A DNA stretch of 64,000 nucleotides from Pseudomonas entomophila (GCF_018417595.1 NZ_CP070982.1:3957001-4021000), one strand, 5' to 3'. Numbered from the stretch's first letter, positions 16,510 through 26,683 are shown. Notes: generated by a model from the sequence alone, not told the origin. Program-made: numbers and translations.

Positions 16510-18564
16510 TCAGACCAGGTGCAGCACGTTGAGCAGCATGTCGATCAGCTTGATCCCGGCGAACGGCACGATGATGCCGCCCAGGCCGTAGATCAGCAGG
16601 TTGCGCCGCAGCAGGTGGGCGGCACTGGCGGCTTGCACCCGCACCCCGCGCAGGGCCAGGGGGATCAGCACGATGATGATCAGCGCGTTGAACACGATGG
16701 CCGAAAGGATCGCGCTCTGCGGGCTGGCCAGGTGCATCAGGTTGAGCACGCCCAGCTGCGGGTAGATGGCGGCGAACAGCGCCGGCAGGATGGCGAAGTA
16801 CTTGGCCACGTCGTTGGCGATGGAGAAAGTGGTCAGCGCGCCACGGGTCACCAGCAGTTCCTTGCCCACCTGCACCACGTCCAGCAGTTTGGTCGGGTCG
16901 CTGTCCAGGTCGACCATGTTGGCCGCCTCGCGGGCAGCCTGGGTGCCGTCGTTCATGGCCATGCCCACGTCGGCCTGGGCCAGCGCCGGGGCGTCGTTGG
17001 CGCCGTCGCCGCACATTGCGACCAGGCGGCCGTCGTTCTGCTCCTGGCGGATGCGCGCCAGCTTCTTCTCCGGGGTGGCTTCGGCGAGCACGTCGTCCAC
17101 GCCGGCCTCGGCGGCGATGGCGGCGGCAGTCAGCGGGTTGTCGCCGGTGACCATCACGGTGCGGATGCCGAGCTTGCGCAGTTCGGCGAAACGCTCGCGG
17201 ATGCCGGGCTTGACCACGTCCTTGAGGTGGATCACGCCAAGCAGGCGCTTGTCGACGCACACCAGCAGCGGCGTGCCACCGCTCTGGGCGATGCGTTCCA
17301 CTTCACGGGCCAGGGCGGCGGGCAGCTCCAGGCGTTGCAGGCCGCAGAAGGCCAGCACCGCATCAACGGCGCCCTTGCGGTAGCGACGCTGCTGGAAGTC
17401 GATACCCGACAGGCGAGTCTCGGCACTGAAGGGGATGGCTTCGTACTGGGTGCTCGACGGCTCGTCGAAGTCGTGCAACTGGCGCAGGTACTCGACGATC
17501 GACTTGCCTTCGGCGGTGTCATCGGCCAGCGAGGCGAGCAAGGCGCCCTCCCCCAGCTCCTTGGCGGTCACGCCCGAGGCTGCGTGCAGGGCGCTGCAGC
17601 GGCGGTTGCCGAAAGTGATGGTGCCGGTCTTGTCGAGCATCAGAGTGTGCACGTCACCGGCAGCCTCCACCGCACGACCGGAACGGGCGATCACGTTGAG
17701 GCGTACCAGGCGGTCCATGCCGGCGATGCCAATGGCCGAGAGCAGGCCGCCGATGGTGGTGGGGATCAGTGTCACCAACAGCGCGGCGAGGAAGATCAGC
17801 GGCAACTCACCACCGGCGAAGCGGGCGAACGGCTGCAGCGTGACCACCACGATCAGGAAGATCAGGGTGAGGCCGATCAGCAGGATGTCCAGGGCGATTT
17901 CGTTGGGGGTTTTCTGCCGCTTGGCGCCTTCGACCAGGGCGATCATGCGGTCCAGGGTCGACTCACCTGGGTTGCTGGTGATGCGGATCAGCAACCAGTC
18001 GGAGACCAACCGGGTGTTACCGGTGACGGCCGAGCGGTCGCCGCCGGACTCGCGGATCACCGGCGCGGACTCGCCGGTAATGGCGGCTTCGTTGACGGCG
18101 GCGATGCCCTCGAGCACTTCGCCGTCACCGGGGATCATCTCGCCAGCCACGACGCGCACCACATCGTCTTTGCGCAGTTTGGTGGCAGCGACGGTTTCGA
18201 AGCTGCCATCGCTCTTGCGACGTTTGGCGGTCAAGCCCTGGCTACCCGCCTTGAGGCTGTCGGCGCGGGCCTTGCCACGGCCTTCGGCCAGGGCTTCGGC
18301 GAAGTTGGCGAACAGCACGGTGAACCACAGCCAGACGGCGATCTGCACCGCCACGCCGATGCTCACGCCGCTGCCGGGGGCGAAGCACAGCACGGTGGTC
18401 AGCACGGCGGTGAGGGCCACCACCAACATCACCGGCGAGCGCTTGAGCTGGCGCGGGTCGAGCTTGACGAAAGCCTGCACCAGGGCCGGGCGCCACAGGG
18501 CGGCGAAGCGGGTCTGGTCCTTGGCGCTCTGGCGCGCCTTCACTTCAGGAATGGGCATGTTCAT
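16510..18564 (-). CDS. kdpB: Potassium-transporting P-type ATPase subunit B
   Basis: A 684-residue P-type ATPase, the catalytic subunit of the KdpFABC pump. It shows TGES ([13 protein letters not shown]) in the actuator domain, the phosphorylation motif DKTGTITFG near residue 310, the nucleotide-binding domain, and the hinge motif [18 protein letters not shown] followed by [23 protein letters not shown] hydrolysis here drives high-affinity potassium import through KdpA. It lies 10 bp after kdpA and 12 bp before kdpC in one transcription unit. Length and motifs are fully typical. Confidence 0.98.
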   Translation of the reverse strand: MNMPIPEVKARQSAKDQTRFAALWRPALVQAFVKLDPRQLKRSPVMLVVALTAVLTTVLCFAPGSGVSIGVAVQIAVWLWFTVLFANFAEALAEGRGKARADSLKAGSQGLTAKRRKSDGSFETVAATKLRKDDVVRVVAGEMIPGDGEVLEGIAAVNEAAITGESAPVIRESGGDRSAVTGNTRLVSDWLLIRITSNPGESTLDRMIALVEGAKRQKTPNEIALDILLIGLTLIFLIVVVTLQPFARFAGGELPLIFLAALLVTLIPTTIGGLLSAIGIAGMDRLVRLNVIARSGRAVEAAGDVHTLMLDKTGTITFGNRRCSALHAASGVTAKELGEGALLASLADDTAEGKSIVEYLRQLHDFDEPSSTQYEAIPFSAETRLSGIDFQQRRYRKGAVDAVLAFCGLQRLELPAALAREVERIAQSGGTPLLVCVDKRLLGVIHLKDVVKPGIRERFAELRKLGIRTVMVTGDNPLTAAAIAAEAGVDDVLAEATPEKKLARIRQEQNDGRLVAMCGDGANDAPALAQADVGMAMNDGTQAAREAANMVDLDSDPTKLLDVVQVGKELLVTRGALTTFSIANDVAKYFAILPALFAAIYPQLGVLNLMHLASPQSAILSAIVFNALIIIVLIPLALRGVRVQAASAAHLLRRNLLIYGLGGIIVPFAGIKLIDMLLNVLHLV

Positions 18565-18574
18565 GGTGTATTCC

Positions 18575-20269
18575 TCAGAAACCCAGGCTCAGGTGTTCGG
18601 CGATCGGCCCGAGGGCCAGGGTCGGCAGGAAGGTCAGGCCACCGACCAGCAGGATGGTCACCAGCAGCAGCGTGGTGAACAGCGGGCCGTGGGTGGGGAA
18701 GCTGTTGAGGCCTTGCGGCGCGCTCTTCTTCGCCGCCAGGCTGCCTGCCAGGGCCAGCACCGGCAGGATGTAGCCGAAGCGGCCGATGAGCATGGCCAGG
18801 CCGATCATCACGTTGTGGAACGTGGTGTTGGCGCCGAAGCCGGCGAAGGCCGAGCCGTTGTTGGCGGTGCCGGAGGTGTAGGCGTACAGCAACTGGCTGA
18901 AACCGTGGGCACCGGGGTTGGTCACCGCGCCGGCCGGCCCAGGCAGGCTGGCGGCGATGGCACCGAGGATCAGCACACCCACCGGCATCACCAGCAGGGT
19001 GGCCACCAGCAACTGCACTTCACGGGCCTGGAGCTTCTTGCCCAGGTATTCCGGGGTGCGGCCGATCATCAGGCCGGCCAGGAACACGGCGATCAGCACG
19101 AACAGCAGCATGCCGTACAGGCCGGCGCCGACACCGCCGAAAATCACCTCACCCAGCATCATGTTGACCATCGCCACCATGCCGGTCAGCGGGTTGAGGC
19201 TGTCGTGCATGGCGTTGACCGAACCGTTGGAGGCGGAGGTGGTGGTCACCGTCCACAGCACGGAACCGGTGGTGCCGAAGCGGCTCTCCTTGCCTTCCAG
19301 TGGCGCGCTTTGCTGCACCTGGGCGCTTTCCAAGGCTGGGTTGGGCTGGTGTTCCGACCACAGCGCGGTACTGCCGCCGATCAGGAACAGCGCCAGCATG
19401 CAGGCGATGATTGCGCGGCTCTGGCGCAGGTCCTTCACGTAATGGCCAAAGGTGAACACCAGGGCCACCGGGATCAGGATGATCGAAGCCACCTCGAACA
19501 GGTTGCTCCAGGCCGTGGGGTTCTCGAACGGGTGCGCCGAGTTGACGCCGAAGAAGCCGCCACCGTTGGTGCCCAACTGCTTGATGGCGATCTGGCTGGC
19601 GGCCGGGCCGAGCGGGATGGTCTGGTCGGTGCCTTGCAGGGTCACGGCGTGGACGTAGTCGGCGAAGGTCTGTGGCACACCCTGCCACACCAGCAGCAGC
19701 GCCAGTACCAGGCAAAGCGGCAGCAGGCCATAGAGGGTGGCGCGGGTCAGGTCGACCCAGAAGTTGCCCAGGGTGCCGGCCGAGCGGCGGGCGATACCGC
19801 GGCTCAAGGCGACCAGCACGGCCAGGCCGGTGGCGGCGCTGACGAAGTTCTGCACGGTCAGGCCGATCATCTGGGTCAGGTAGCTGACCGAGGCCTCACC
19901 GCTGTAGGACTGCCAGTTGGTGTTGGTCATGAAGCTGACCGCGGTGTTGAACGCCAGCGACCACTCCTGGCCGGGCAGGTGCTGCGGGTTGAGCGGCAGC
20001 GAGCCTTGCAGCTGCAATACGGCGAACAGCAGCAGGAAGCCGGCCAGGTTGAAGGCCAGCAGGGCCAGGGTGTACTGCTTCCAGTTCTGCTCCTGGTCGG
20101 CGTTCACGCCTGACAGGCGATAGCAGCCCCGCTCCACCGGGCCGAGGATCGGCGACAGCCAGGTACGCTGGCCTTCCATCACCTTGTAGTAGAAGCGCCC
20201 GAGCCATGGCGCCGGCAGCAGCACGATGGCGAAGAACGCCAGCAGCAACAGGTAATCGTAACTGTGCAT
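18575..20269 (-). CDS. kdpA: Potassium-transporting ATPase subunit A
   Basis: A 564-residue integral membrane protein of the K+-transporter superfamily and the potassium-selective channel subunit of Kdp. About ten membrane helices are visible. The pore-loop text [20 protein letters not shown] and [20 protein letters not shown] gives the selectivity filters. It begins [21 protein letters not shown], 9 bp after the tiny kdpF gene, and ends 10 bp before kdpB. Together with KdpB, KdpC and KdpF it forms the inducible high-affinity uptake system. Confidence 0.97.
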   Translation of the reverse strand: MHSYDYLLLLAFFAIVLLPAPWLGRFYYKVMEGQRTWLSPILGPVERGCYRLSGVNADQEQNWKQYTLALLAFNLAGFLLLFAVLQLQGSLPLNPQHLPGQEWSLAFNTAVSFMTNTNWQSYSGEASVSYLTQMIGLTVQNFVSAATGLAVLVALSRGIARRSAGTLGNFWVDLTRATLYGLLPLCLVLALLLVWQGVPQTFADYVHAVTLQGTDQTIPLGPAASQIAIKQLGTNGGGFFGVNSAHPFENPTAWSNLFEVASIILIPVALVFTFGHYVKDLRQSRAIIACMLALFLIGGSTALWSEHQPNPALESAQVQQSAPLEGKESRFGTTGSVLWTVTTTSASNGSVNAMHDSLNPLTGMVAMVNMMLGEVIFGGVGAGLYGMLLFVLIAVFLAGLMIGRTPEYLGKKLQAREVQLLVATLLVMPVGVLILGAIAASLPGPAGAVTNPGAHGFSQLLYAYTSGTANNGSAFAGFGANTTFHNVMIGLAMLIGRFGYILPVLALAGSLAAKKSAPQGLNSFPTHGPLFTTLLLVTILLVGGLTFLPTLALGPIAEHLSLGF

Positions 20270-20278
20270 GGTCGCCCC

Positions 20279-20368
20279 TTAGCCGCGATCGGCGCGCAGC
20301 AGCGCCACCAGCAGGTAAACCGCCAACGCCACCGCCAGAAGCAGTGACAGCCCGTCGAGCATGTACAT
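20279..20368 (-). CDS. kdpF: Small membrane subunit of the Kdp complex
   Basis: A 29-residue single-span peptide, MYMLDGLSLLLAVALAVYLL, ending VALLRADRG. KdpF is a lipid-like stabiliser of the KdpABC complex, and its normal length is about 29 residues. The ATG at 20368 has GGGGAG 8 bp upstream; a second ATG at 20362 is possible. It is the first gene of kdpFABC, 9 bp before kdpA. Confidence 0.92.
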   Translation of the reverse strand: MYMLDGLSLLLAVALAVYLLVALLRADRG

Positions 20369-20428
20369 GAGTGAATCTCCCCTGATTGCGGCGTGAGGGC
20401 CGCTTTGGGGAAATTGTCCGAGCGTGGG

Positions 20429-20480
20429 GCGTAAAGGGGCGAGACCAGGGGTGGGGCCGGGGCATAAAGAATGCGTAAAG
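20429..20480 (-). promoter_or_regulatory. Three helically phased repeats upstream of kdpF (candidate KdpE site)
   Basis: On the minus strand CTTTAYGC occurs three times, starting (in plus coordinates) at 20473, 20462 and 20429 as GCGTAAAG, GCATAAAG and GCGTAAAG. The spacings are 11 bp and 33 bp, that is one and three helical turns. Response regulators of the OmpR family bind such direct repeats, and the region lies 60-112 bp upstream of kdpF. Confidence 0.5.
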
Positions 20481-20509
20481 ATCAGGTATTGCGGTGCCTG
20501 TACCGGCCT

Positions 20510-20569
20510 GTTCGCCGGCAAGCCGGCTCCTGCGGGGTGAACAATGCAGGAGCCGGCTTGCCGGCGAAC
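20510..20569. repeat. REP pair with perfect 24-bp inverted arms
   Basis: GTTCGCCGGCAAGCCGGCTC and onward (20510-20533) is exactly complementary to 20546-20569. It lies between the kdp promoter and the 3' end of the AI-2E-family gene, where it can act as a bidirectional 3' barrier. Confidence 0.9.
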
Positions 20570-20575
20570 CGGACT

Positions 20576-21637
20576 TCAATGCTGCGGCGATTGCTGCCCG
20601 GAGTTGCGGCTCCAGTCCAGCAGCAGGCTGTACCCCACCGCCAGCAAGGTCGGCCCGATGAACAGCCCGATAAAGCCGAATGCGATCAGGCCGCCGAACA
20701 CCCCCAGCAGCACGATCACCAGCGGCAGGTTGCCACCCCGGCTGATGAGATAAGGCTTGAGCACGTTGTCCACGCCACTGATGACGAAGGTGCCCCAGAT
20801 GCCCAGGAACACCGCCATGCCATAGTCGCCCTTCGATACCAGCCACGCCGTGGCCGGTATCCAGGCCAGCGGCGGCCCCATGGGGATCAGGCTGAGCATG
20901 AAGGTCACCAGGCCCAGCACGATGGCTCCCGGCACGCCGGCGATCAGGAAGCCGATCAGCGCCAGCAGCGCTTGCGCGGCGGCGGTACCGATCACGCCGT
21001 TGACCACCCGCTGCACGGTACCGGCGACCAGGTCGACGTAGTATTCGGCGCGCTCACCCACCAGCCGGTGCAGCAGCCGGTGCACGAACGCCGCCAGGCG
21101 CGGGCCGTCGCGGTAGAAGAAGAACACGAACACCAGGCTGAGCGTGAGCTCCAGCACCCCACTGCCGATCTGCGCGCTGCGCGCCAGCAACCAGTTGCCC
21201 ACCTGGCCGAGATACGGCTTGGCGGAGGCCAGCAAGGCCGCCCCCTGCTGGTCGAGGGACTCCCACCAGCTGACCAGGCGCCCGCCGACGAAGGGAATGC
21301 TGCCCACCCACGCCGGCGCGTCAGGCAGGCCGTCGACCTGCACGTCACGCACAAAGGCGGTAGCGTCGCGAATATGGTCGGCCAGGTTGAAGCCCAGCCA
21401 CACCAGCGGCAACGCGACCAGCAGGATCCACACCGTGGTCAGCAGGCTCGCGGCCAGCGTCTCGCGCCCGCCGAGCAGGCGGGTGAGCAGGCGCATCAAC
21501 GGCCAGCTGGCGAAGGCGAGAATCGCGCCCCACAGCAATGCCGAGATGAACGGGGCCATCACCCACAGCGCCGCGCCAAGCAGCGCGAGCAGCAGGATCT
21601 GGATCAACAGGCGGTCATTGTTGGCCATGGCGCTCAC
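20576..21637 (-). CDS. AI-2E-family (PerM/YdiK-like) transporter
   Basis: A 353-residue inner-membrane protein with about eight helices. The family text VFVFFFYRDGPRLAAFVHRLL and SLIPMGPPLAWIPATAWLV, then GNLPLVIVLLGVFGGLIAFGF identifies the PurR-regulated permease/AI-2 exporter family, whose real substrates are mostly unknown. The start is GTG at 21637, directly abutting the TGA of the DUF4892 gene, or ATG at 21628. The contiguous stop and start suggest coupled translation with that gene. The 3' end is followed by the REP pair. Confidence 0.9.
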   Translation of the reverse strand: MSAMANNDRLLIQILLLALLGAALWVMAPFISALLWGAILAFASWPLMRLLTRLLGGRETLAASLLTTVWILLVALPLVWLGFNLADHIRDATAFVRDVQVDGLPDAPAWVGSIPFVGGRLVSWWESLDQQGAALLASAKPYLGQVGNWLLARSAQIGSGVLELTLSLVFVFFFYRDGPRLAAFVHRLLHRLVGERAEYYVDLVAGTVQRVVNGVIGTAAAQALLALIGFLIAGVPGAIVLGLVTFMLSLIPMGPPLAWIPATAWLVSKGDYGMAVFLGIWGTFVISGVDNVLKPYLISRGGNLPLVIVLLGVFGGLIAFGFIGLFIGPTLLAVGYSLLLDWSRNSGQQSPQH

Positions 21638-22432
21638 TCAACGGATCAGTTCCAGGTGCAAGCCTTCGGTCGGTGCATCGCCCACTTCCAGCCGGGCGCT
21701 GCGCACGCCGGCCTGGACCAACTGCTCGCGCCAGGCCTCGGCGCCACTGCCGCTGAGGCTGGCGCGTAGCGTGCTGTCGAGGTTGAGGCTGCGCGCCAGC
21801 AAGGCGGCCCAGGTGGCCTGGGGCTTGGCCAGGTCAGGGTAGTCGAGTTTGCCGGTGTCGCGCAGTTCGCGCAGCACCGTGGCGGGGGTGGGCAGCAGTT
21901 CGCCCAGCGGGCTGGCGGCGACGAATTCCTCGACATGCAGGTAGGCGCGGCGGTTGCCGCGGGTCACGCTGTACAGCGCCACCAATGTATCGGCTTCTTC
22001 AGCGGAGCGGCGCAGGAGGATGAACGCCTGCTGTTCGTCGCCCCCATTGAGACGGGCATTGGCGAACACGTCGTTGGCCCACAGGCTGGCCTCGCCGCAG
22101 TCGCGCCCCTGGCACCAGAACAGTGGATAGCCGCCGTCGTGCTGCAGCGCTTCGCGGGCACTGGTGAAAGCCTCGCGGGCGCTGCGCTCGACCGGCAGTT
22201 CATAGGTGACCGAACTGACCTGGCCGCGGCTTTCGACCTTGTCATCTACTCGCAGGCGGCCGCTGATCTTGCGTAGCGGGCCCATCGGGTAGACCCGCTC
22301 CTGCTCCACGGCTGGGCGTTGGTCGACCACTTTGGCATCGACGGGGACTGGCAGGTTACCCGCAAACAGCAGCGGGCTGACGGCGGCGAGGCAGGCGGCG
22401 AGGGCGCCGCGAATGAAAACAGGCGCGCTCAT
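21638..22432 (-). CDS. DUF4892 secreted protein
   Basis: A 264-residue protein that starts MSAPVFIRGALAACLAAVSP with a signal peptide ending near LLFAGN, so it is exported. The body (YPMGPLRKISGRLRVDDKVE, TYELPVERSAREAFTSAREA, WCQGRDCGEASLWAN, VALYSVTRGNRRAYLHVEE) matches my memory of DUF4892 proteins of Pseudomonas. No function is established. The CxxxxxC in WCQGRDCG could form a disulfide in the periplasm. It is directly upstream of the AI-2E-family gene with no gap. An earlier in-frame ATG at 22459 is less likely because the signal peptide begins at 22432. Confidence 0.8.
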   Translation of the reverse strand: MSAPVFIRGALAACLAAVSPLLFAGNLPVPVDAKVVDQRPAVEQERVYPMGPLRKISGRLRVDDKVESRGQVSSVTYELPVERSAREAFTSAREALQHDGGYPLFWCQGRDCGEASLWANDVFANARLNGGDEQQAFILLRRSAEEADTLVALYSVTRGNRRAYLHVEEFVAASPLGELLPTPATVLRELRDTGKLDYPDLAKPQATWAALLARSLNLDSTLRASLSGSGAEAWREQLVQAGVRSARLEVGDAPTEGLHLELIR

Positions 22433-22534
22433 CGGCCGCCCTCGCGGGGGCCGGGGCAAAGCGCGTGAATGTCTGGCAAGTACATGGTTGTCTCCCTTTC
22501 AACCCGTCAAGCCTCGACACTTGCCTGGTGCAAG

Positions 22535-23389
22535 TCAAGGAATGCCAAAGAAGCGATTGAAACAGTCTGCGACAAGGGTCGCGCCCTCGGCGTCGTTCAG
22601 GTGCAGGTGATGCCCGCCTGGCAGGGTCGCCTGCTCGAAGGGTAGCTGCTCCAGAAGCTCCGTGTGGCGCGCCAGCATGCCGTCGGCCGCGACCACCAGG
22701 CAGGCCGGGCAGGCGACGCGCTGGACGAAGGCCATGGCCTGGGCCTGGTTCAGGCGTGTTGGCGAGGGCAGCGTCAGGCGGCTGTCACTGCGCCAGCTGT
22801 AACCGCCGGGCACCGGCATCAGCCCGCGCTGGGCCAGCAGTTCGGCGGCCTCGCGGCTGACCGCGACCATGCCTTTCATGCGCGCCTCGACACCCTCCTC
22901 CAGGGTCGCGTACACCATCTTGCGCTTGCCCTCCAGGCGCAATTGCGCCTGCAACGCCATCCCCAGGCGCTCGGCGGCGTCCTGCTCGGCAATCGTGGGC
23001 GGAATGACACCGTCGATGAGCGCGAGATGGCTGATACGCTCTGGCAAGGCCCCGGCCAGTTGCACCGAGATGATCGCGCCCAGCGAGTGGCCGAGCAGGC
23101 CGAAACGCTGCCAGCCCAGCTGTTCGGCGACCCGCAGCACGTCATGGGCATAGTCGGCCAGGGCGTAGCCGGCGCCGATTGGGCGATGTTCCGAGTAACC
23201 GTGCCCGGCCAAGTCCAGGGCGACGATGCGCAACCCTTTCAATTGCGGCGCCAGGCGGGCGAAGCTGTTGGCGTTGTCCAGCCAGCCATGCAGGGCGATC
23301 ACCGGCAGGCCATCGGCCGGCCCGAACAGGTGCGCGGCCAGCTCGATATGACCGAGCGCCAGGCGCACTTCCTCGACTTGCGCGCTCAT
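22535..23389 (-). CDS. Alpha/beta hydrolase
   Basis: A 284-residue alpha/beta-fold hydrolase. It has the oxyanion strand VIALHGWLDNANSFARL, the nucleophile elbow GLLGHSLGAIIS, the acid residue in LVVAADGMLARH and the catalytic His in LPGGHHLHLNDAEG. No signal peptide is present, so it is cytoplasmic. Related Pseudomonas proteins are annotated as esterases or epoxide-hydrolase-like, but the substrate is unknown. Its ATG overlaps the stop of the upstream hydrolase (ATGA), so the two hydrolases are co-translated. Confidence 0.88.
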   Translation of the reverse strand: MSAQVEEVRLALGHIELAAHLFGPADGLPVIALHGWLDNANSFARLAPQLKGLRIVALDLAGHGYSEHRPIGAGYALADYAHDVLRVAEQLGWQRFGLLGHSLGAIISVQLAGALPERISHLALIDGVIPPTIAEQDAAERLGMALQAQLRLEGKRKMVYATLEEGVEARMKGMVAVSREAAELLAQRGLMPVPGGYSWRSDSRLTLPSPTRLNQAQAMAFVQRVACPACLVVAADGMLARHTELLEQLPFEQATLPGGHHLHLNDAEGATLVADCFNRFFGIP

Positions 23390-24177
23390 GGCTGCTGGCT
23401 CCAGCGGTCGAACAGGCCCTTGATCAGGCTCGCGGTGTCACAGGGGCGCTCCAACGGGAACATGTGCCCGCCCGGCAGGCTGTGGTACTCGCCCTTGGCC
23501 ATGGTGCGTACCGCCAGCCCATGGTGCTTGCGGATCACCCGGCTCTGGGCGCCGCGCACCATGGCCAGCGGCACCTGTAACTGGCGGGGTGGCGCCGGGC
23601 TGACGTGGGGGATGCTGCGGTAGATGCTGATCTCGGTGGCGGGGTCGAAACGCAGGCGCAGGCCGCCCTCGGTACTCACCAGGCCGTGTTCGAGATACGC
23701 CTCGAGGCATTCAGGGTCGAAATGGCGGAACAGGGTCTTGCCCGAGAAATACCGGCGAGCGCTGTCCCGGTCGGGAAACGCCTCACGTCGCCCCAACGTA
23801 CGCCCGGCCGGGGTGATGCGGTCGATGAAACCCAGGCGTTTGGCTGCCTGGATGAGCCATTCGTCGACACGGGTCAGCACCGGTGAGTCGAGCATCACCA
23901 CCCCCCGGTAGTACTCAGGATGGCGCAGCGCCGCATGCAAGTGCAGCACGCCACCCAGCGAGTGCCCGACACCCCAGACCGGGGCTGGCTGTTGCTCCAG
24001 ATGGTGGAGCAGTTCATCGACCAGGCTCTGCCAGTTCTCGTTCACCGGAAAGCGTGGGTCATGGGCATGCTGCGCCAGGTGCCGAACTTCGTAGTCCGGT
24101 GCCAGCGCGGCGAACAGCTTGCCGTAGGTGGCCGACGGGAAGCCGTTGGCGTGGGCGAAGAAGATCTGCTGCGACAT
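23386..24177 (-). CDS. Alpha/beta hydrolase
   Basis: A 263-residue alpha/beta hydrolase starting MSQQIFFAHANGFPSATYGK. The nucleophile elbow is WGVGHSLGGVLHLHAA, the acid lies around VMLDSPVLTRVDEW or in the late loop, and His is in YHSLPGGHMFPLERP. It is the first gene of a two-hydrolase operon, its stop overlapping the ATG of the next by 4 bp. The pair is distinct in sequence and so is not a recent duplication; two esterases acting on related substrates is a fair guess. The upstream in-frame extension to 24261 crosses non-coding sequence and was not chosen. Confidence 0.87.
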   Translation of the reverse strand: MSQQIFFAHANGFPSATYGKLFAALAPDYEVRHLAQHAHDPRFPVNENWQSLVDELLHHLEQQPAPVWGVGHSLGGVLHLHAALRHPEYYRGVVMLDSPVLTRVDEWLIQAAKRLGFIDRITPAGRTLGRREAFPDRDSARRYFSGKTLFRHFDPECLEAYLEHGLVSTEGGLRLRFDPATEISIYRSIPHVSPAPPRQLQVPLAMVRGAQSRVIRKHHGLAVRTMAKGEYHSLPGGHMFPLERPCDTASLIKGLFDRWSQQP

Positions 24178-24276
24178 GGCCGCCTGCTCTGCACGGTGAA
24201 GGTTGGGCCATTGTCGACAATGGTGCCGGTTGCCGGCAACGTCCGGAAAGGTCATCGCCAAGGGCGATCAGGTCAT

Positions 24277-24660
24277 TCAGAACTCGCCGAAGCTCTGCAT
24301 CGAGCGGCGCAGGCAGGCTTGCACGTAGGCCAGTTGCTGCTTCAGGGCATCACGCGCGAGGCGCTTGTCCTGGGCCCCCAGGCCCAGTCTGCGCAAGGCC
24401 AGGCAGCTGCTTTGCAGCAGGTGCGCCATGCGGATGCTGGCATCCTGCAGGCGCCGCAGGTCTTCTTCACCCTCGAACATCGAACCCTGATCGACGCCCC
24501 GTGCCTTACGCACCTTGCCCATCAACTGGTAGAGCTTGGCATCGGCCGACTCACGCAAAAGGCTGTATTCGGCAAAATCCAGCACGCTGTCCCGCTGCAC
24601 CTTTTCCAGTGTGGGCTGCAGATCAACCGAACACACCAGCTCCAGCCTTCGGCCTTTCAT
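24277..24660 (-). CDS. Hypothetical protein, 127 residues, all-helical
   Basis: The protein MKGRRLELVCSVDLQPTLEK is rich in Arg, Leu, Glu and Gln with long amphipathic helices (RLARDALKQQLAYVQACLRR). There is no signal peptide or membrane helix. I do not recognise a domain. It is transcribed with the hydrolases but separated by 99 bp from the next gene on each side, so it is probably its own unit. Codon use is like that of the neighbours, which supports a real gene. Confidence 0.65.
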   Translation of the reverse strand: MKGRRLELVCSVDLQPTLEKVQRDSVLDFAEYSLLRESADAKLYQLMGKVRKARGVDQGSMFEGEEDLRRLQDASIRMAHLLQSSCLALRRLGLGAQDKRLARDALKQQLAYVQACLRRSMQSFGEF

Positions 24661-24758
24661 CCCACACTCCCGGGTCTTGCCGCACGTTCACATCCTGGCG
24701 ACGACCCTAGCAAGCGCTCGGAGCGCGCAACAACTGGCAAAAATGCCAGTTGCCGGCA

Positions 24759-25214
24759 TCACATTGGATGATGAAGCCCACGCAGGGTCATCAGCCCTGC
24801 CAGCGGCCAGTCGCCTTCCAGCTCAGCCAGGCAGGCAGTGCTCATGGGCGCAGGCTGCTGATGGCCGTGCTCGAGCAGACTGACCAGAGTGCCCACCAGC
24901 GGCTGGTGGCTGACCAGCAGGACATGTTCGAGGCCCAGCCGCTCGATTTCACCTATCACCGCCTGTGCATCGCTGTCCGGAGTGAGCCATGGCTCGGTGC
25001 GCACCGGCTCGGCGAATCCAAGGCTCTCGTGCACCAGGGCCGCGGTCTGTTGCGCCCGCACGTAGGGGCTGGCGATGATCGCCTGCAACGGCTGGCCCAG
25101 CAGCCGGGCGGCGCTGCGTAGCACCTGCTCGCGACCATGGGCGGTCAGGCACCGCTCGGCATCGCTGTTCGCGCGAGGTTCGGCCTCGCCATGGCGCAGT
25201 ACCCAAAGCTTCAC
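24759..25214 (-). CDS. sixA: Phosphohistidine phosphatase SixA
   Basis: A 151-residue histidine-phosphatase-superfamily protein. The catalytic RHG motif is at the N-terminus (LWVLRHGEAEPRANSDAERC), the second Arg is in SPYVRAQQTAALV, and the second His in LLVSHQPLVGTLVSLLE. SixA removes phosphate from phosphohistidine; the known target is the phosphotransfer domain of ArcB and nitrogen-PTS components in E. coli. The start is GTG at 25214, overlapping the stop of the DUF4389 gene (GTGA). It forms part of a gpsA-DUF4389-sixA run. Confidence 0.93.
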   Translation of the reverse strand: MKLWVLRHGEAEPRANSDAERCLTAHGREQVLRSAARLLGQPLQAIIASPYVRAQQTAALVHESLGFAEPVRTEPWLTPDSDAQAVIGEIERLGLEHVLLVSHQPLVGTLVSLLEHGHQQPAPMSTACLAELEGDWPLAGLMTLRGLHHPM

Positions 25215-25558
25215 AGCTTGGGTTCCTCGTCACGCACCGGGTGCGGTGCCGGGGCCACGGCGTGGGGCGCTTCACCTTCAGGCGCACGCGGCGCCGGCCA
25301 GTCGGCGAACGGCCAGGGCTTGCTGTCGGTGTGGAAGCTGCCGAAACGGCCGATCTGCGCCAGGTACTGGCTGAGGCTGTCGCCGAAATTCATCAGGCTG
25401 GCGCTGGGGGCGCCGTAGATCAGCCGGTAGATCAGCTGGACCAGCACCAGGCCGCCCAACAGCAGTTCGGCCAACTGCCAGACCACCAGGAACACCAACA
25501 TCCACAGCACTCGCAGGATGATCGATTCGCGCTGGGCGCGCTCCGGGGTATCGTTCAT
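25211..25558 (-). CDS. DUF4389 membrane protein
   Basis: A 115-residue protein starting MNDTPERAQRESIILRVLWM. Two hydrophobic stretches (LRVLWMLVFLVVWQLAELLL and the VQLIYRLIYG region) suggest one or two membrane helices, followed by a Pro-rich cytoplasmic tail. DUF4389 proteins are conserved next to gpsA and sixA in pseudomonads but have no known function. It overlaps sixA by 4 bp and follows gpsA by 15 bp, so the three genes are co-transcribed. Confidence 0.85.
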   Translation of the reverse strand: MNDTPERAQRESIILRVLWMLVFLVVWQLAELLLGGLVLVQLIYRLIYGAPSASLMNFGDSLSQYLAQIGRFGSFHTDSKPWPFADWPAPRAPEGEAPHAVAPAPHPVRDEEPKL

Positions 25559-25573
25559 AGGTCGCTCCTTCAA

Positions 25574-26599
25574 TCAATTGAAACCACTGGTGGAAATGAA
25601 ATCGACATCGGTCTTGGGCTCGGCGCGCATCAGGTGCTCAATCACCTGGTTGAGCGTGCGGCCCTCGAACAGGATGGCGTGCAGGCCCGCCACCAGCGGC
25701 ATGTACACCTGCACTTCCTGGGCCTTGGCCTTGAGCACCTTCAGCGTGTTGACCCCTTCGGCCACCTCGCCCAAACGGCTGACCGCCTCCTCGAGGGTCA
25801 GGCCCTGGCCCAGGGCATGGCCGACCTGATAGTTGCGGCTCTTGGGCGAGGAACAGGTGACGATCAGGTCACCGACACCGGCCAGGCCCAGGAAGGTCAT
25901 GGGGTTGGCACCTTGGCTCACGGCGAAGCGGGTCATCTCCGCCAGGGCACGGGTGATCAGCATGCTTTTCGTGTTCTCACCCATCCCCAGCGCCACAGCC
26001 ATGCCGGCGATGATGGCGTAGACGTTCTTCAGCGCGCCGCCCAGCTCGACACCGAAGCGATCGGCGCTGGCATAGACACGGAACGTGCGGCCATGCAGCA
26101 CTTCCTGCACCTGCCTGCACAGTGCTTCGTCCTCGCTGGCCACCACGGTGGCGGTCAGCGCATGCTCGGCGATTTCGCGTGCCAGGTTGGGGCCCGACAG
26201 CACACCGATACGTGCCTCGGGCGCGATCTCTTCGAGGATCTGGCTCATCAGCTTGAAGGTGTGCGCCTCGATACCTTTCGTGAGGCTGACCAGGCCCTTG
26301 CCGCGCAGCAGCTCGGCGTGGGGCGCCAGCACGCTGCGCAAGGCGCTGGAAGGCAAGGCGACGAAGATCAGTTCGCAGCCCTGTAGCGTGGCGAGCAGGT
26401 CGTTGACCGGCTGTACGCCTTCATGCAGGCGGATACCCTTGAGATAGCGCGGATTCTCGCGATTGACGCGCATCGCCTCGGCCTGGGCCGGGTCGCGCAT
26501 CCACTGGTGAACCGGATGGCCGTTCTCCGCCAGCAGGTTCGCCACGGCAGTGCCAAAGCTGCCGCCTCCAAGAACTGCAACAGGTTGCTGTTCAGTCAT
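25574..26599 (-). CDS. gpsA: Glycerol-3-phosphate dehydrogenase (NAD(P)+)
   Basis: A 341-residue enzyme that reduces dihydroxyacetone phosphate to sn-glycerol-3-phosphate for phospholipid synthesis. The N-terminal dinucleotide site is [20 protein letters not shown]; the family segments [51 protein letters not shown] and the late [22 protein letters not shown] are all present. The start MTEQQPVAV is supported by the position of the dinucleotide fold. It is the first gene of the gpsA-DUF4389-sixA run and divergent from the TonB-receptor gene. Confidence 0.97.
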   Translation of the reverse strand: MTEQQPVAVLGGGSFGTAVANLLAENGHPVHQWMRDPAQAEAMRVNRENPRYLKGIRLHEGVQPVNDLLATLQGCELIFVALPSSALRSVLAPHAELLRGKGLVSLTKGIEAHTFKLMSQILEEIAPEARIGVLSGPNLAREIAEHALTATVVASEDEALCRQVQEVLHGRTFRVYASADRFGVELGGALKNVYAIIAGMAVALGMGENTKSMLITRALAEMTRFAVSQGANPMTFLGLAGVGDLIVTCSSPKSRNYQVGHALGQGLTLEEAVSRLGEVAEGVNTLKVLKAKAQEVQVYMPLVAGLHAILFEGRTLNQVIEHLMRAEPKTDVDFISTSGFN

Positions 26600-26683
26600 A
26601 TCCAATCCGTTAACCAATAAAGTAAAGGGCGACCTGCGCATTATACGGGGCACATGCGACAGAACCAGTGTCGCGTCGCAAGG

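Noticed and set aside
13222..18678. An open frame of 1818 codons on the plus strand opposite kdpD-kdpC-kdpB.
   Set aside because: It is an antisense shadow of GC-rich genes: Gln/His/Gly-rich, no domain, no ribosome-binding site, and it crosses three well-supported genes and the G/C tract.
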